In this document: positions 5,755 to 7,474 of the stretch, in pieces
How the letters are laid out: each line of letters starts with the position of its first letter
Position numbering within the stretch: position 1 is the first letter of the stretch
Origin: Candidatus Intestinimonas stercorigallinarum
GTDB taxonomy: Bacteria; Bacillota; Clostridia; Oscillospirales; Oscillospiraceae
NCBI GenBank assembly: GCA_019115345.1
Contig: DXDV01000295.1
Span: 1-7,474, forward strand
Length of the DNA stretch: 7,474 nucleotides
Reading direction: 5' to 3'
Made by a program: the position numbers and the translations under genes
Notes under the pieces: generated by a model
Databases searched by the model: none
Told to the model about the DNA's origin: nothing
What the model saw: the letters and a program-made list of their open reading frames with translations, nothing else

Positions 5755-7186
5755 CTCCGCTCTCCTCCTTTGGCAGTGTGATCTCAATGACCAGCCCGCG
5801 CTCGGGGCCGTTGCGGGCCCGAATGGTCCCTCCCATGCCCTGTATCGCCTTGGCGGCGATGGCCAGCCCCAGGCCGCTGCCCCCGGCGGGGTTCTTCCGG
5901 GCCGGGTCGCTGCGGTAAAAGACGTCGAACAGCTTGGGCAGGGCCGCCTCGGGCACACCGGGGCCGTCGTCCGCCAGCACCAGGCGGCCGCTCTCGGCCA
6001 GAGTGATGGAGAGCTGTCCCAGCGCTTTGTCTTTATACTTGATGCTGTTCTCCAGGATGTTGGAGAGCACCCGGCGCAGCTGTTCCGGATCGGCGGAGAC
6101 GGTCACCGGAGCAAGCTGCGCCACCATAATTTCCAGCCCCCTGGCCCGGGCGTCCGGGGCGGCCTCCTCCGCAAAGCCGGTGAGGAACTCGTCCAGGCGG
6201 ACGGACCGCAGCTCCATGGGCGTCCCCTCCAGATCCAGCTTGGAGTAGAGAAAAAGCTGGGACACCAGCCGGTCGATGTCCAGCGTCTTGGTGTGGATGG
6301 TGCGGAGATACCGCCGCCGGGCCTCCTCCGTCTGGGCCACGCCGTCCAGCAGGCCCTCCACGTAGGCCCGGATGGAGGTGAGGGGGGAGCGCAGGTCGTG
6401 GGAGATACCCGCCAGCAGCTCCTTGCGGCTCTCCTCGTCCCGGCGGGCGCGCTCCACCGAGGCTTTCAGCCGGGCGGCCATGTCGTTGAAGGCGGCGCAC
6501 ACCGGGGCGAACTCGTCCTTCCCCTTGTAGTTCAGGCGGTAATCCAGATCTCCCTCTCCGATGCGGCGGACGCCGGCGTCCAGCAGCTCCAGCGGCTCCC
6601 GGATGTGGCGGAACACGAACCGGGTGAGAAAGCGGTTGGTGAGGAGAATGGCCAGGAACACCACAAACAGCAGAAGGATGGCCGCCAAGGCCGCCGCCAC
6701 CTTCCAGTCCTCCCCGAAGGAATCAAAGTGGGTGCCGAACAGGTACAGGGTCCAGGAGCTGCCGCCCTCCTCCAGCCAGGCCAGATAGACGCTGCGCTCT
6801 CCCCCGCTGACCAGGACCTCCGGCCCCTGGACGGCTGCCGCCGCCTGGGCCAGGTTCTCGTCCGTGGGGTGCTCCGCCCCCGTCATATCCTCCATTGTCC
6901 CGTCCCGCTCCACCACGATGCGCAGGGAGCTGGAGGCAGCCAGGTTCTCCAAATCGCCCATCTGCTCCCGCCAGCGGTCCGGATGCTCGGCCACCAGCTC
7001 CTGGAACCGCTGGGACACCACCCGGCCCAGGTGCAGCATATCCTCGCCGTCCTCCAGCTCCAGGCCGGTATGAGACACCGTCAGCCAGACCAGGCCGAGG
7101 CACAGAACGCCCGCCAGGCAGGAGATGGCCGCCGGAAGGACGATCATCAGGATATTGGAGAGAAACAGCCGCCGCTTGATGGTCAT
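5726..7186 (-). CDS. Membrane sensor histidine kinase (HAMP, HisKA, HATPase_c)
   Basis: The 486-residue protein starts MTIKRRLFLSNI. It has a first membrane helix (about 9-37), an outside domain of about 120 residues with no motif I recognise, a second helix (about 162-184), a HAMP linker (about 185-240), and the H box SHDLRSP with the phosphorylated His263. The catalytic domain carries an N box (NILENS, N380), a G1 box (DDGPG, 406-410) and a G2 box (GGSGLGLAI, 435-443). It senses a signal at the membrane, autophosphorylates and passes phosphate to the overlapping response regulator. The start at 7186 is chosen because AAGGGG lies 11 nt upstream and the membrane helix follows directly; the frame is open to 7342, but that part runs into the hairpin block. 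A weak -10-like TATGAT lies at 7224-7229 without a clear -35. The ligand is unknown. Confidence 0.94.
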   Translation of the reverse strand: MTIKRRLFLSNILMIVLPAAISCLAGVLCLGLVWLTVSHTGLELEDGEDMLHLGRVVSQRFQELVAEHPDRWREQMGDLENLAASSSLRIVVERDGTMEDMTGAEHPTDENLAQAAAAVQGPEVLVSGGERSVYLAWLEEGGSSWTLYLFGTHFDSFGEDWKVAAALAAILLLFVVFLAILLTNRFLTRFVFRHIREPLELLDAGVRRIGEGDLDYRLNYKGKDEFAPVCAAFNDMAARLKASVERARRDEESRKELLAGISHDLRSPLTSIRAYVEGLLDGVAQTEEARRRYLRTIHTKTLDIDRLVSQLFLYSKLDLEGTPMELRSVRLDEFLTGFAEEAAPDARARGLEIMVAQLAPVTVSADPEQLRRVLSNILENSIKYKDKALGQLSITLAESGRLVLADDGPGVPEAALPKLFDVFYRSDPARKNPAGGSGLGLAIAAKAIQGMGGTIRARNGPERGLVIEITLPKEESGDAEDPDHRG

Positions 7187-7208
7187 GCCGCTCCACGCCC
7201 CTTCTGTG

Positions 7209-7224
7209 TGGTCTCTATGGACCA
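7209..7224. promoter_or_regulatory. Small inverted repeat before the kinase gene
   Basis: TGGTC and GACCA, separated by 6 bp, lie about 22-38 nt upstream of the kinase start codon and touch the TATGAT element. It could be an operator or a leader hairpin. At 5 bp per arm it may also be chance. Confidence 0.25.
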
Positions 7225-7237
7225 TCATAATGCGTAC

Positions 7238-7474
7238 GGAACAAAGCCGAACGCCTTGAAAGCGAAGGTTTTCAAGGCCAAATGGCTTTGTTCCAGTGCA
7301 AAGTTTTTGGAGAATTTCGTCCAAAAACCTTGCGCCTTCCACGGGTGCGTCTTAACGCACCCGTGGAACTACGCATTGTGACAATGGTTGAATTCCATAA
7401 AAGCGGCTCCTTTGAGCCGTTTTTATGGAATTGCGCGGCTGCCGCCGCGTGGATCAACCGATTTGCGGTTGATC
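7238..7474. repeat. Multi-hairpin intergenic element, copy B (runs off window)
   Basis: There is no gene here. Six hairpins follow each other almost without gaps. (1) GGAACAAAGCC/GGCTTTGTTCC, 11 bp (7238-7248 and 7284-7294), encloses GCCTTGAAA/TTTCAAGGC. (2) A 14-bp stem with one mismatch (7298-7311 and 7320-7333). (3) A perfect 14-bp stem with a CTTA loop (7337-7350 and 7355-7368). (4) A 19-bp stem with one G-T pair and a CTTT loop (7391-7409 and 7414-7432). (5) CGCGGC/GCCGCG (7434-7449). (6) A 9-bp stem GATCAACCG/CGGTTGATC with an ATTTG loop (7452-7474). A short palindrome CATTGT-g-ACAATG (7374-7386) lies between (3) and (4). Linker words and layout match the block at 3817-4049. No stem is followed by a T-run, so these are not ordinary terminators. 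The right end is not seen. Confidence 0.65.

Noticed and set aside
5755..5958. Extension of the response regulator to an ATG at 5958
   Set aside because: The extra 68 residues lie inside kinase coding sequence in another frame. MQKILIIEDD after AGGAGG is the family-typical start.
7187..7342. Extension of the kinase to an ATG at 7342
   Set aside because: The added residues run through the hairpin block and lack kinase-like character. The start at 7186, directly before the first membrane helix, has a usable ribosome binding site.
7391..7432. The 19-bp hairpin as an intrinsic terminator
   Set aside because: The T-run lies inside the stem and no T-run follows it on either strand.

Overview
The window is GC-rich DNA that reads like a low-G+C-phylum anaerobe with an unusually GC-rich genome, most likely a Clostridia gut bacterium of the Oscillospiraceae/Flavonifractor type. 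The clues are an SLH-domain surface protein, a MarR/MATE pair, an OmpR-type two-component system, AGGAGG ribosome binding sites and a sigma-A-type promoter. This placement is inference from gene style, not from a marker gene.

Left part (1-2335). A visibly less GC-rich fragment on the minus strand (about 1-361) encodes part of an S-layer-homology (SLH) protein that lacks its N-terminus. It abuts, head to head, a GC-rich plus-strand gene for a CtpE-like cation P-type ATPase. That ATPase has no ribosome binding site at either candidate start. It also lacks an internal block holding the TGDGxND hinge of the phosphorylation domain. Both genes therefore look damaged, or joined by a rearrangement or assembly error.

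Middle part (2347-4547). Convergent to the ATPase, on the minus strand, lie a MarR-family regulator followed by a MATE efflux pump, an arrangement like mepR-mepA of Staphylococcus. marR has a very good sigma-A promoter, and its ribosome binding site points to a TTG start. Similar 9-bp words (GCRWGCTAT) lie in the marR promoter and in a near-perfect 18-bp palindrome in front of the MATE gene, so the regulator probably controls both itself and the pump. Between the two genes sits a roughly 235-bp block of hairpins.

Right part (4624-7474). A minus-strand operon reads histidine kinase, OmpR-family response regulator (29-nt overlap), then a half-size EamA transporter 24 nt further on. Upstream of the kinase is a second, at least 237-bp, block of consecutive hairpins that runs off the window.

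The most interesting signal is that the two hairpin blocks (3817-4049 and 7238-7474) appear to be diverged copies of one element. Short linker words keep the same order and nearly the same spacing, and hairpins occupy corresponding positions while most of the stem sequences differ. That is the pattern expected if a folded RNA or single-stranded DNA structure is what is conserved. I cannot assign it to a known family.
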